Shown: positions 8,794 to 17,072, counted from the stretch's first letter. The stretch: DNA of 64,000 bases from Bacteroidia bacterium (GCA_020051175.1 JAGVJJ010000007.1:62001-126000); one strand, 5' to 3'. Made by a program: numbers and translations. The notes: generated by a model from the letters alone, not told the origin.

Positions 8794-8856
8794 CTTCCGA
8801 TTCTCAACTTCGGACTTCTGGCTTCCAACTTCTGACTTCTGCCTCCCGGCTTCCGG
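8794..8856. repeat. nine-unit CTTCnnn heptad array ending at the paaD stop
   Basis: Nine consecutive 7-base units without any insertion or deletion. Seven have CTTC in the first four positions and the other two are one or two changes away. The array ends at base 8856 and the paaD stop codon starts at 8857. Confidence 0.85.
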
Positions 8857-9354
8857 CTATATACACTTAAAATAATCAAACGGCTCCCTGCAATCCAGGC
8901 AGCGGTACAGGGCTTTGCAGGCGGTAGAGCCAAACTGCGATATCATTTGCACATTTTTTGAGCTGCAGTGAGGACACCTCAAATCACGCGGTTTTCCGAG
9001 AAGTGTGCCTTTGTCAACAGAACTATGCTCTGGCGGGGCTATACCGTATTTTTCAAGTTTTTCTTTTGCTGTATCACTTATCCAGTCCGTTGTCCAGGCT
9101 GGAGAATAAACAAGCTCTACAATAATATTTTCAATACCTAATGATTTTAGCTTTATTCGGATGTCATCTTCAATAACCTTCATGGCCGGACAACCCGTAT
9201 ATGTAGGAGTAATTACAATAGTGCAGGTAATGCAGTCCCACTTAACATCCCGCAATATACCCAGCTCCTCAATAGTAATTACAGGAATTTCCGGATCGGG
9301 TATTTCAGAAAGGGCTAGGAGTATATCCTCCTTCGAAAGTTGTGTAAGGTTCAT
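8857..9354 (-). CDS. paaD: phenylacetyl-CoA epoxidase maturation subunit PaaD
   Basis: A 165-residue protein when started at the ATG ending at 9354; an upstream in-frame start at 9384 would add ten residues with no family resemblance. The N-terminal half is the MIP18/DUF59 fold (LSEIPDPEIPVITIEELGILRDV), also found in Fe-S assembly factors. A YTGCPAM segment follows near residue 60. The C-terminal zinc-ribbon-like part has CPHCSSKN and CLDCREPF. PaaD is needed for a functional PaaABCE epoxidase and is thought to act in metal or Fe-S maturation. The 3' end touches a nine-unit heptad array. Confidence 0.88.
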   Translation of the reverse strand: MNLTQLSKEDILLALSEIPDPEIPVITIEELGILRDVKWDCITCTIVITPTYTGCPAMKVIEDDIRIKLKSLGIENIIVELVYSPAWTTDWISDTAKEKLEKYGIAPPEHSSVDKGTLLGKPRDLRCPHCSSKNVQMISQFGSTACKALYRCLDCREPFDYFKCI

Positions 9355-9407
9355 GGTTGTATTATTCCTAAACACCGAGTTCATAGAGCTTTATGAGTTC
9401 ACAGGGG

Positions 9408-9433
9408 CTCTGTGTAACTCTGTTTCCTCTGTT
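9408..9433. repeat. degenerate CTCTGTT array, paaD-paaC gap
   Basis: CTCTGTG or CTCTGTT occurs at 9408, 9418 and 9427 with spacings of ten and nine bases. This is weaker than the other arrays and is listed because it occupies the equivalent position 3' of paaC. Confidence 0.45.
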
Positions 9434-9451
9434 CAATTCAGTGTTAAAAAA

Positions 9452-10210
9452 CTACCACTTGGCAGTCGGATAAGTCCTTGGCAGGTATTGCATCTCCGCC
9501 AGTAAATATCCTAAGTGCTCTGTATGCTTGCCTTCGCGGCTGCCTTTTTGTTTTGCAATGCTGGTTGGCAATTGAAGTGTTGCTTCTGCAACTACTTCCT
9601 TTACGCGTTTTTCCCAGGCTTCTTTTATTTTATTCAGATCGGGTGCAATCCCTGCTTTAATCAGAATAGCATCCACTTCATCCATGTCAAACAGGTCGCT
9701 GGTAAACATCCAAAGCTCATTCAGTCCGTTTTGCAAACGCTGGTGGCTTTCTTCGGTGCCATCGCCCAAACGGTACATCCATTCTGTCGTATGGCGCAGG
9801 TGATAAGTAATTTCTTTATGCGATTTTACGGCAATTGCAGCAATGGTTTCGTCCTTACTATTCTTTAATTCTTCGTATAGAAAGTAAGTGTAAACATCGT
9901 ATAAAAACTGGCGTGCAATGGTCATGGCATAATCTCCGTTCGGTTGCTCTGTCAGCAATAGGTTGCGGTAATCGCGCTCGTTACGGAGATAAGCCAAATC
10001 ATCTTCTGTTCTGCCCTTACCTTCCACCTGTGCAGCATAGGTGAGCAGGGAAGTGGCATTGCCTACAAAGTCAAGCGCAATATTTATCAATGCAATATCT
10101 TCCTCTAATATAGGGCCATGTCCGCACCATTCAGAAAGCCTGTGGCCAATTATAAGGCTGCTGTCGCCCAGGCGAAGCAGATATTCAAATTTTGCTTGTT
10201 CTAATGTCAT
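9452..10210 (-). CDS. paaC: phenylacetyl-CoA epoxidase structural subunit PaaC
   Basis: A 252-residue all-helical ferritin-like protein of the normal PaaC length. It shows the conserved LRLGDSSLIIGHRLSEW start, NIALDFVGNA near residue 45, LRNERDYRNLLL near 75 and the HLRHTTEWMYRLGDGTEES stretch near 140. PaaC forms the structural core with catalytic PaaA in the multicomponent epoxidase that puts oxygen on the phenylacetyl-CoA ring, and it lacks a full di-iron ligand set of its own. It lies between paaB (74-base gap with an inverted heptad array) and paaD. Confidence 0.93.
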   Translation of the reverse strand: MTLEQAKFEYLLRLGDSSLIIGHRLSEWCGHGPILEEDIALINIALDFVGNATSLLTYAAQVEGKGRTEDDLAYLRNERDYRNLLLTEQPNGDYAMTIARQFLYDVYTYFLYEELKNSKDETIAAIAVKSHKEITYHLRHTTEWMYRLGDGTEESHQRLQNGLNELWMFTSDLFDMDEVDAILIKAGIAPDLNKIKEAWEKRVKEVVAEATLQLPTSIAKQKGSREGKHTEHLGYLLAEMQYLPRTYPTAKW

Positions 10211-10218
10211 TGTTTTAG

Positions 10219-10281
10219 ATCTGAGATCTGAGATCTGAGATCTGAGATGAGCAACAAAGTCTCACATCTCAGATCTCATAT
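10219..10281. repeat. inverted heptad array forming a hairpin, paaB-paaC gap
   Basis: Four exact tandem copies of ATCTGAG (10219-10246) face three copies of CTCAnAT (10261-10281) across a short spacer. The two sides are reverse complements, so an RNA of this gap would fold into a long stem. The outer end is three bases from the paaB stop codon. Confidence 0.88.
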
Positions 10282-10284
10282 CTG

Positions 10285-10572
10285 TTAAAGATATTTCACT
10301 CCTTCCGGGATTTTATAAAAAGTAGGATGCCTGTATGGCTTGTCATTCGAAGGCTCAAAGAATGCTCCCTGGTCTTCAGGACTGGAGGCCGATATGGCTG
10401 CTGCAGGAACTACCCAAATGCTTATTCCTTCGCTTCTGCGTGTATATACATCGCGTGCATTCTGTATTGCCATTTCAGCATCTGCCGCATGAACATTTCC
10501 AACATGCTTGTGTGGTATGCCAGGATTGGCCTGTACAAACACTTCCCATAATGGCCACTGTGTATCGCTCAT
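10285..10572 (-). CDS. paaB: phenylacetyl-CoA epoxidase subunit PaaB
   Basis: A 95-residue small subunit of the epoxidase, at its usual length. The start WPLWEVFVQ, the HKHVGNVHAADAEMAIQNARD segment (residues 22-42 region), RRSEGISIWVVP and the end RHPTFYKIPEG are the family signature. PaaB bridges PaaAC heterodimers in the complex and has no catalytic residues of its own. Position between paaA and paaC matches the common ABC order. The ATG at 10572 has no convincing Shine-Dalgarno sequence. Confidence 0.93.
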   Translation of the reverse strand: MSDTQWPLWEVFVQANPGIPHKHVGNVHAADAEMAIQNARDVYTRRSEGISIWVVPAAAISASSPEDQGAFFEPSNDKPYRHPTFYKIPEGVKYL

Positions 10573-10580
10573 AGTTCTTT

Positions 10581-10677
10581 AATTGTTGATTTAGTGAATT
10601 GGAGATTAGTGAATTGTTGAATTGTTGATTTAGTTATACTTAATAACTCTCTAATTCTCCATTTCTCCAAATCTCTA
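10581..10677. repeat. octad and heptad repeats filling the paaA-paaB gap
   Basis: The 15-base word AATTGTTGATTTAGT occurs at 10581-10595 and again at 10620-10634, with GAATTGTT octads between. From about 10648 a pyrimidine-rich run with TTCTCCA-like heptads continues to within ten bases of the paaA stop. Confidence 0.75.
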
Positions 10678-10686
10678 TTTTATTTT

Positions 10687-11628
10687 CTATGCTATTAATT
10701 TCTCTTTTTCTCTTTTTGCTGCATAAGCCACTGCTGCTTCACGCACCCAGCGGCCTTTTTTATCCGCATCCGTACGGGCTTTTAAACGTTTTGCATTGCA
10801 AGGGCCATTGCCTTTAATTACTTCAAAAAATTCTTCCCAGTTTATTGGACCATGCGTGTAATGACCGGTAGCTGCATCAAATTTCAAATCTTTATCAGGG
10901 ATTGTTAATCCGATAAATTCTGCCTGAGGAACAGTGCGGTCAATGAAACGCTGACGTATAGCATCATTGCTTTCCATCTTCACTTTCCAGCGCATTAGCT
11001 GTTCGCTGTTAGGCGATTGGTCATCGCTTGGGCCAAGCATCATAATGGCAGGCCACCACCAGCGGTTGAGGGCATCCTGTGCCATCTCTTTCTGCTCAGG
11101 GGTACCTTGTGCAAGGTGCATCATGATTTCATAGCCCTGGCGGTTGTGAAAGCTTTCTTCTTTACAAATACGTACCATTGCACGTGAATAAGGTCCGTAA
11201 GAACCCCTTGCAAGCGCAGTCTGGTTCATAATGGCAGCTCCATCCACCAGCCAGCCGATGGCCCCTATATCTGCCCAGGTAAGGGTAGGATAATTGAAAA
11301 TACTTGAATATTTGGCTTTGCCCGTATGTAGCTGGGATAGAAGCTCAGTGCGGTCTATACCCAATGTTTCTGTAGCGCTGTACAAATACAAACCGTGTCC
11401 GGCTTCATCCTGCACTTTTGCCAATAAAATGGCTTTTCTGCGTAAGCTCGGGGCGCGTGTAATCCAGTTGCCTTCAGGCAACATTCCCACAATTTCGGAA
11501 TGTGCATGCTGGCTCATCATACGGATCAGCTGTTTGCGGTATGCTTCCGGCATCCAGTCCTTCGGCTCTATTTTCTGGCCGGCTGCAATCTTAGCCTCAA
11601 ACTCTTCTATTTTTTTTGAATCTTCCAT
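10687..11628 (-). CDS. paaA: phenylacetyl-CoA epoxidase catalytic subunit PaaA
   Basis: A 313-residue subunit using the ATG at 11626-11628. This start gives an N-terminus ending [13 protein letters not shown] that lines up with known PaaA proteins, whereas the longer frame to 11700 adds 24 unrelated residues. It is a ferritin-like helical protein with carboxylate-bridged di-iron ligands: [13 protein letters not shown] near residue 95 and [13 protein letters not shown] near 180 supply the Glu and E-x-x-H ligands. PaaA performs the oxygenation of phenylacetyl-CoA, with electrons from PaaE. It is separated from paaE by an outer-membrane gene, an unusual interruption. Confidence 0.94.
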   Translation of the reverse strand: MEDSKKIEEFEAKIAAGQKIEPKDWMPEAYRKQLIRMMSQHAHSEIVGMLPEGNWITRAPSLRRKAILLAKVQDEAGHGLYLYSATETLGIDRTELLSQLHTGKAKYSSIFNYPTLTWADIGAIGWLVDGAAIMNQTALARGSYGPYSRAMVRICKEESFHNRQGYEIMMHLAQGTPEQKEMAQDALNRWWWPAIMMLGPSDDQSPNSEQLMRWKVKMESNDAIRQRFIDRTVPQAEFIGLTIPDKDLKFDAATGHYTHGPINWEEFFEVIKGNGPCNAKRLKARTDADKKGRWVREAAVAYAAKREKEKLIA

Positions 11629-11705
11629 ATCTTGATTTGCTTGTGCAATAGTACGATAAAACGTAACTATAAAGATATGATTTTTATCAGTAAATAGCAA
11701 GTTTT

Positions 11706-11741
11706 GATTAAGGATTTCAGGATTAAGGATTTGGCGATTTA
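11706..11741. repeat. GATTAAG/GATTTnn array upstream of paaA
   Basis: GATTAAG, GATTTCAG, GATTAAG, GATTTGGC and GATTTAA follow one another, giving a 15-base double unit repeated twice plus a half unit. Confidence 0.7.
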
Positions 11742-11768
11742 ATCAGCCCCTGGTCATTAAAAAATAAA

Positions 11769-11814
11769 CCACAGATTCACAGATTATTGCTTTCTAATCA
11801 GTGAATCCGTGGCT
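11769..11814. repeat. palindromic octad repeat, copy A
   Basis: Arm CCACAGATTCACAGATT (two CACAGATT octads) faces its reverse complement with two mismatches across a 10-base loop. Copy B is at 14471-14518 and copy C at 31943-31985. It lies 3' of the outer-membrane barrel gene. Confidence 0.88.
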
Positions 11815-11850
11815 AAAAATTTAAAATTCTAAATCCGCAAGTCCGTAACC

Positions 11851-14238
11851 TCAAAAAATACCCGATTTATTTTTTTCATTCCCCACATCTATCTGTTTTT
11901 CGGTTTTGCTAACAGATTTTCCTTTGTTAAACCTGTAGTTTATTTCCAGAATCACCATGTTTTTAAGGAAGCTGATGTCGCTGGAACGGGTTTCTGTATA
12001 GGTATCTGTTTTGATGTAGTTTCCCTGGTCAAAGTTAACCCCGAAATTCACAGGCAGAAAATACAGCAGCATCACATTCAGCCTTTTCTTAAAGAAGGGT
12101 TGCTGCACCAAAATTATCCAGAAATCATTGTCTCCTTTATCATAGCCCTGCGCTGTAATGTACTTCGCTAGGTTTTTCTGGTATTTTAATACAGCTACCG
12201 TTTCGTATTTCTGGCCCACATAAATCAGCTGACTTGACATTAACCAGTTATTGACCTTATTTGTCTTGTCGGCATAATGGATGCTGCTTTTGCTGGTGCT
12301 GAAATCTGTTTCCAGGTAGAAACGTTTACCAAGAGGAGCAGTAAACCGTGCTTCCAGCCCGTAGTTATCGTAATTGCCAATATTACTGAAATTGTATTCA
12401 AACAAACTGTCGGTTCTCAGCATCCCCGTTTTGGTGATATAATTATTTGAAAAATGATAGTAGGGCTCAATAGTCATAAAGCCGCTCAGTATGTTGGTTT
12501 GCAGGGATATTCTATGCGTTACTTCCGGCCTCAGGAATGGATTGCCGGTTTGAACGCTCTGCAGGTCAAGATTGGTAGTAAAAGGATTTATCTGGCTGAT
12601 GTTAGGATAATTGCTGCCTGCACGGTATTTCAACTTGAAATTGAGCTGCGGTGAGGCTTTGTACTGAATATCAGTATAAGGCTGTAGAACCAGGTAAAAT
12701 TTATTTAGTCCGTCAATGTTTCGTGAGCTGGTTTCTGCCGCAGCGCCCAGCTTTACACTAATTTTTTTCTTCTGCCAGGAATAGTAGGAGTAAAGCTTAT
12801 GGCGCACATCTGTAAAGCTAAAATCACTTTGCAGTGTATCAAAAGAGAACGTATTGTAGAGCTTTTCCCAGGTATTGCCATATCCGGTTTGTATACTGGT
12901 TTTGTTTTTGAAAGTATGTGTGTATTCCAGGTAAAACTTCGTTCCGTTTTTACTGTCTGTACCTTTCTGGTTAATTACAGGGAGTGATGTTTCGGAGTAC
13001 AGGCTGGTATAATCGTTTTTGTAGTCAGAATACGTAAAATTGGAATTGATAATATTGTTTTCATCCAGCTTGCCTTCGTAAAATACAGAACTGTAAGTGT
13101 TAATACTTGATGACGTGTTTTTTGCAATAGAGCTAAAATTGCCAAATACATTACCATTGTTGCTGTACAGAACATTGTAAATAGCCTGGTTATTATTCTT
13201 TGCAGCCGGCTGATTGGTTACATTGCTTTCAAAGCTGATGGTGTGTTTGGGATTCAGATAGTAATCGGCACCAATGGTATAGTTTTCTGTAAGTTCTTTT
13301 ACATTTAGATTTTTTTCATTTCTGTCCGTAAAAGTTCTTTCAATAGAGAGTCCGTTGCTGTAATCTTTTTTCGTAGTCGATAATATATTGAAATTGTTAA
13401 GGTTGCGGCTGTATTTACCGTAGATGTTCAGCTTATTGTAGACATAAGTAACGGTCGCGTTTAAATTATTCTGAACATTAATGTTCTCTTTCTTCTCAGC
13501 ATCCGGATCCACCATGGCCCTTTCAAATAGAGCGATTTCAAGCCCCTGGTAATCTTTTTTGAGAATAATATTTATCACCGCTGAATATCCTTCCAGTGCA
13601 TAGCGCCCTCCGGGTGAGCGGATGATTTCTATTCTTTTAAGACGATCAGGTGGCAGATTTTTAACATACTCCTGATCTTTTTCCATGCCATCAACCAGGA
13701 TGATAACTTTAGCATCATTATCTACTTTTATGGAATTATTGAAACGGTCATACTCAACACCATTCAACTTATCCAGAACTCCCTTTGCATCTGTAGTACC
13801 TTTTCTCAGCTCATCAGTTACAATTTGTACATCTTTGTCAATAAGGTTATCATGAGCGCTGGTGGTAACAGATACTTCCTTTAAAAATTGCTGATCGGGC
13901 TGAAGCCTGAAAACACCGGTAAATTTGTTTTCCGTTGCAACAAAATTTTCTGTGGTATCGGTTTTATAACCAACGTAATGAAAAATAAAATGGTAGTAGC
14001 CTCTTTCTACCTGCACCGTAAAGAAACCATCGTTATCAGTCACTGCCCCGGCAATGAGGCTGTCTTTCGCGTTAAAAACAGAAACAGAGCAGAATTCCAG
14101 AATTTCTTTGCTTTGAGCATCTTTCACTTGTCCGGTCAATTCTATTTTTTTTTGCGCGGATATATTGTTGAAGAACGCTATAAACAGGATAAACAGCGCT
14201 TTTTTCACCAGGACGCTTCGCCTGTAAAAATGGGTCAT
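11851..14238 (-). CDS. outer-membrane beta-barrel protein with N-terminal CarboxypepD_reg-like domain
   Basis: A 795-residue exported protein with a signal peptide ending NNISAQ. Next comes a beta-sandwich of the CarboxypepD_reg type (about 30-115: QVKDAQSKEILEFCSVSVFNAKDSL). A short plug-like segment follows (DKDVQIVTDELRKGT, VIILVDGMEKDQ, RIEIIRSPGGRY), then some 550 residues of alternating aromatic beta-strands as in the OMP_b-brl_3 family. It resembles a TonB-dependent receptor, although no TonB box is obvious. It sits inside the paa cluster between paaE and paaA with copies of one palindromic repeat on both sides. A role in uptake of aromatic substrate is possible but unproven, and a later insertion is equally plausible. 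Confidence 0.85.
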   Translation of the reverse strand: MTHFYRRSVLVKKALFILFIAFFNNISAQKKIELTGQVKDAQSKEILEFCSVSVFNAKDSLIAGAVTDNDGFFTVQVERGYYHFIFHYVGYKTDTTENFVATENKFTGVFRLQPDQQFLKEVSVTTSAHDNLIDKDVQIVTDELRKGTTDAKGVLDKLNGVEYDRFNNSIKVDNDAKVIILVDGMEKDQEYVKNLPPDRLKRIEIIRSPGGRYALEGYSAVINIILKKDYQGLEIALFERAMVDPDAEKKENINVQNNLNATVTYVYNKLNIYGKYSRNLNNFNILSTTKKDYSNGLSIERTFTDRNEKNLNVKELTENYTIGADYYLNPKHTISFESNVTNQPAAKNNNQAIYNVLYSNNGNVFGNFSSIAKNTSSSINTYSSVFYEGKLDENNIINSNFTYSDYKNDYTSLYSETSLPVINQKGTDSKNGTKFYLEYTHTFKNKTSIQTGYGNTWEKLYNTFSFDTLQSDFSFTDVRHKLYSYYSWQKKKISVKLGAAAETSSRNIDGLNKFYLVLQPYTDIQYKASPQLNFKLKYRAGSNYPNISQINPFTTNLDLQSVQTGNPFLRPEVTHRISLQTNILSGFMTIEPYYHFSNNYITKTGMLRTDSLFEYNFSNIGNYDNYGLEARFTAPLGKRFYLETDFSTSKSSIHYADKTNKVNNWLMSSQLIYVGQKYETVAVLKYQKNLAKYITAQGYDKGDNDFWIILVQQPFFKKRLNVMLLYFLPVNFGVNFDQGNYIKTDTYTETRSSDISFLKNMVILEINYRFNKGKSVSKTEKQIDVGNEKNKSGIF

Positions 14239-14426
14239 ATGGATGGATTTTCTGACTATGACGGTTAATGGTTGCGATTTGTTACAAGGGAAAGTTTAAT
14301 TTTTTTAATCAACAAATTGGGCTTATACGAAAGGCATTTCAAAAGATTATATAAAGTTTTGGGTATGAATTGCTTATACACCGTAATTATCTCTATCAGG
14401 GGAGAGAAATTTTGTAAATCGATAAA

Positions 14427-14454
14427 GAAGATTTCTCCCTCTGTTAGAAATGAC
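14427..14454 (-). repeat. dispersed GTCATTT-family repeat, inverted copy
   Basis: On the minus strand it reads GTCATTTCTAACAGAGGGAG and then AAATCTTC, a diverged relative of the element at 6552-6576. Confidence 0.5.
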
Positions 14455-14470
14455 AATAGAGGTGATTAGC

Positions 14471-14518
14471 AGCCACAGATTCACAGATTAAATTTTTAAA
14501 ATCTGTGAATCTGTGGCT
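14471..14518. repeat. palindromic octad repeat, copy B
   Basis: Perfect 19-base arms (AGCCACAGATTCACAGATT and its exact complement at 14500-14518) around a 10-base AT loop. This is the most regular of the three copies. Confidence 0.92.
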
Positions 14519-14527
14519 GAAATTTAC

Positions 14528-14564
14528 AATCCTAAATCCAAAAATCCTAAATCCTTAAATCCCC
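14528..14564. repeat. AATCCTA heptad array running into the paaE stop
   Basis: Five units starting AATCC (tails TA, AAA, TA, TTA and CC), so the period is 7 to 8. The fourth unit contains the paaE stop codon (14555-14557 on the plus strand) and the fifth lies within its last codons. Confidence 0.8.
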
Positions 14565-15628
14565 TTATCGTAATTCACCACCACATTCGGTGTTTTAGGC
14601 CGGCTTTGGCAGGTAAGTATATAGCCCTGTTTTACTTCGGAAGACGATAATGCATAATTAACAGCCATCTCTACTTCGCCTTTTTCAAGCAAGGCACGGC
14701 AGGTACAGCAGGAACCTCCCTGGCAGGCATAAGGCGCATCCAAGCCAATACGCAGAGCTGCTTCCAATACGGTTTCATTTTCTTCTAAAACAACCTGATG
14801 CGTATCGCCATCCAGTATAATGCTGGCTGTAGCTCCTGCGGCTGAAGGAGTCGCTGCTTTTTGAGCTTCGTCAGCACTTACAGGGCTTGTGAAGTACTCA
14901 ATATGTATTTTGGATTCATTTATTTTTAATTCCTGCAATGCCGCTTTTACATTGTCCATCATCGGGCCGGGACCGCAGATGAAGTATTCATTGTCGGCAG
15001 CTGTGTTCACAAATGCCTGGATTAGCTCAAGATTTTTTTGTTTGGTCATTAACCCGGTTAAAAGCGGAGAGCATTGTTCTGTAGGGTTGCAAAGCACATG
15101 AATCACCTTGAAACGATCAGTGTTTGCAGCAGCTATCGCCTCAATTTGTTTTCTGAAAATGATGGAAGCCTCATCATTATTGCCATAGAGCAATGTAATG
15201 GTACTATTTGGCTCCGCTTTCAGCACGGATTTTAAAATGGACATCATCGGGGTAATCCCGCTGCCACCGGCAAACAATACATAATTTTTCTTGTTGGAAG
15301 CATTAAGTTCCGTATAAAAATTGCCCATAGGAACCATTACTTCCAGCATATCACCGGCCTTCACTTTTTCATTGATAAACGTGGATGCACGTCCATCTTT
15401 TACTTTTTTAATGGCTACACGGAGTTCATTCTCGTCAAACGGACTGCTGCAAATGGAGTAGGAACGCCTTAAATCTTCACCGTTGATGTTGAATTTAAGG
15501 GTTAAGTATTGCCCCTGCTTGTATTTATATTCCTGTTTTAAATTGCCTGGTACTTCAAATGCGATGGATACAGCATCTGCAGTTTCTCGAACTACGTCAG
15601 CAACTTTTAAGGTATGGAATTTCGACAT
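14555..15628 (-). CDS. paaE: phenylacetyl-CoA epoxidase reductase PaaE
   Basis: A 357-residue three-domain reductase. The FAD domain has RRSYSICSSP near residue 55. The NAD-binding domain has FAGGSGITPMMSIL near 120 and YFICGPGPMM near 215. The C-terminal plant-type 2Fe-2S ferredoxin domain has cysteines at 302, 307, 310 and 340 (CQGGSCCTC and ILTCQSRP). PaaE passes electrons from NADPH to the PaaABC oxygenase. In this cluster it is transcribed first and lies apart from paaA, with an outer-membrane gene between them. A -7 box lies 26 to 33 bases upstream of its ATG, so it probably heads the operon. Confidence 0.94.
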   Translation of the reverse strand: MSKFHTLKVADVVRETADAVSIAFEVPGNLKQEYKYKQGQYLTLKFNINGEDLRRSYSICSSPFDENELRVAIKKVKDGRASTFINEKVKAGDMLEVMVPMGNFYTELNASNKKNYVLFAGGSGITPMMSILKSVLKAEPNSTITLLYGNNDEASIIFRKQIEAIAAANTDRFKVIHVLCNPTEQCSPLLTGLMTKQKNLELIQAFVNTAADNEYFICGPGPMMDNVKAALQELKINESKIHIEYFTSPVSADEAQKAATPSAAGATASIILDGDTHQVVLEENETVLEAALRIGLDAPYACQGGSCCTCRALLEKGEVEMAVNYALSSSEVKQGYILTCQSRPKTPNVVVNYDKGI

Positions 15629-15653
15629 ATTATTGATTTGATTAATTGGACCG

Positions 15654-15661
15654 CAAATTTA
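15654..15661 (-). promoter_or_regulatory. -7 box of the paaE (paa cluster) promoter
   Basis: On the minus strand TAAATTTG fits TAnnTTTG and ends 25 bases before the paaE ATG. No exact TTG lies 19 bases further up. A short hairpin (15678-15696) and the 12-base perfect palindrome AGCAGGCCTGCT (15705-15716) lie just upstream and could be regulator sites. Confidence 0.5.
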
Positions 15662-15826
15662 CAAAAATATAAGAAACAGCGGTAAGCGAAACCGCTTTTA
15701 GGTAAGCAGGCCTGCTACAGGTGCAAAACTATAAATAGGATAGATGCAATAAATTACGGAAAAGATTTTCCGCTTTATGCCGAGTGAAAAATTGTATTGT
15801 ATTACCGTGCTGGTATTGCTGCTAAC

Positions 15827-16939
15827 TTATTTTGATACAATTATTTTCCGGGTTTCTTTGTAATTATCCGTCTGCAGGGTTAGGAAATATACTCCAGGGC
15901 TAAGGTCTGAGGTATTCATTCTTTGCTTGTAAGACCCACTGTTTTGTTTTTCATTAAGTAATGTAACCACAACTTTTCCAACCATATCGGTAAGGGTCAT
16001 TTTAATTGCACTGTTTGCCGGCAACTGGTAAGCTATGTTCAGCTCGTTCACACATGGATTGGGATAAATGTTGCTTTTTAACTGGAATGTGTTTTCTGCA
16101 ACGCCCAATTGCGGAACATCTGAACGGGAACTGTCAATATACCTTACAGTACTGATGGTTTCATTTCCGGCAATCACCGTAGTTTCAATTTTAAGAACCG
16201 GGATTTTTTTACCATTTGCAAGCCATTTGTATTCGTGCTTTAAGGGTCTTGGGATATTTGCACCACCCTGTAAGGAATTGTTATATACTGTATCCACAGC
16301 ATCTACTGTTGATTTTAATCGGATGGTCTGGAAAGTTCCAAAAGGTGTGGTTAAACTTCCCCATCCGTCAACAACATTTGTGCGGGTACCCGATTGCCCA
16401 TAATAGCCGACTCCCGGAATCTCTAAACCATATTTGTAAAAACTGCTGCTGTTGCTGCCAAAGGTCATTGGAAGCTCGTATAAGATGTCCGCATTGTCAT
16501 ACATAAAAGGCAGCGGTACTCCGTTGATTATAAACCCGGCCCCAATCTGCTTCAGCTGTGAGGAGCTTTCCTTAAAAAAGTCGTAAGCTGCTGAAATATC
16601 AGTGTTTGGCAACGGAATAGCAGAAAATTCATAATTATTACGTCCGTAAGTGGTATTAAAAGGGTTGAACAGGTAATTATAAGGGGTGGTAAAGTCCAAT
16701 GGCGAATCGAATATCTCAAACTGCTGGTAATTAGGCGTTAAGGAGCTGTAATCCCAGGTTTGTGAAGCTCCTGTAATTGTAGGCGCTGGCACATTGATAA
16801 AATCTTCCGGGGCCACAACACTCACCTGAACGGTATCATACTCATTGGGTAAATCATTGGATGTAAACGTAATAGGGTTTTGAGCAATACCGCTAATAAA
16901 CAGGCAGGTTAAAATGGGTAGGAGTAGATTTTTTATCAT
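15827..16939 (-). CDS. secreted protein with T9SS type A sorting domain
   Basis: A 370-residue protein with a signal peptide ending GIAQ. The body (about 20-280) is beta-rich and I cannot place it in a named family. It includes a WDYSSLTPN segment and repeated aromatic/Gly strands. The last 75 residues are a classical type A sorting domain: IYPNPCVNELNI, then MVGKVV, then LSPGVYFLTLQT and a basic KETRKIIVSK end. This domain directs export across the outer membrane by the type IX system and is usually removed on attachment to the surface. It is transcribed alone towards paaE. Confidence 0.82.
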   Translation of the reverse strand: MIKNLLLPILTCLFISGIAQNPITFTSNDLPNEYDTVQVSVVAPEDFINVPAPTITGASQTWDYSSLTPNYQQFEIFDSPLDFTTPYNYLFNPFNTTYGRNNYEFSAIPLPNTDISAAYDFFKESSSQLKQIGAGFIINGVPLPFMYDNADILYELPMTFGSNSSSFYKYGLEIPGVGYYGQSGTRTNVVDGWGSLTTPFGTFQTIRLKSTVDAVDTVYNNSLQGGANIPRPLKHEYKWLANGKKIPVLKIETTVIAGNETISTVRYIDSSRSDVPQLGVAENTFQLKSNIYPNPCVNELNIAYQLPANSAIKMTLTDMVGKVVVTLLNEKQNSGSYKQRMNTSDLSPGVYFLTLQTDNYKETRKIIVSK

Positions 16940-17043
16940 GGTCCGAAAATTTTGTATTTGCGAATATAATGAATTAAAGGCAATAATTCCAGTTTTTTGG
17001 AGTTATTATATTCCTTAATTCTTCCGATAAGTTAAGAATTATG

Positions 17044-17051
17044 TATTTTTG
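17044..17051 (+). promoter_or_regulatory. -7 box before the CarboxypepD_reg gene
   Basis: TATTTTTG matches TAnnTTTG 21 bases before ATG 17073. The alternative in-frame TTG at 17049 lies inside the box, which argues for the ATG as start. Confidence 0.55.
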
Positions 17052-17072
17052 AGAATTGTTACCCCTGATTTT

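Larger units (their letters stand above)
14239..14554. other. 316-base gene-free gap between paaE and the barrel gene
   Basis: No credible reading frame. From the barrel gene outward it holds an AT-rich leader, an inverted repeat built from GGGAGAGAAAT and ATTTCTCCC, an inverted copy of the GTCATTT repeat family (14427-14454), palindrome copy B (14471-14518) and an AATCCTA heptad array running into the paaE stop. Confidence 0.7.

Noticed and set aside
8738-8856. Possible CRISPR array
   Set aside because: The units are 7 bases with no unique spacers and no cas genes anywhere in the window.
11851-14238. Calling the barrel protein a paa-specific transporter
   Set aside because: Nothing in the sequence indicates the ligand, and position alone, between repeat copies, could result from insertion.
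17049-17072. TTG start for the CarboxypepD_reg gene
   Set aside because: The codon lies within the TATTTTTG -7 box, and the ATG at 17073 gives a better signal peptide.
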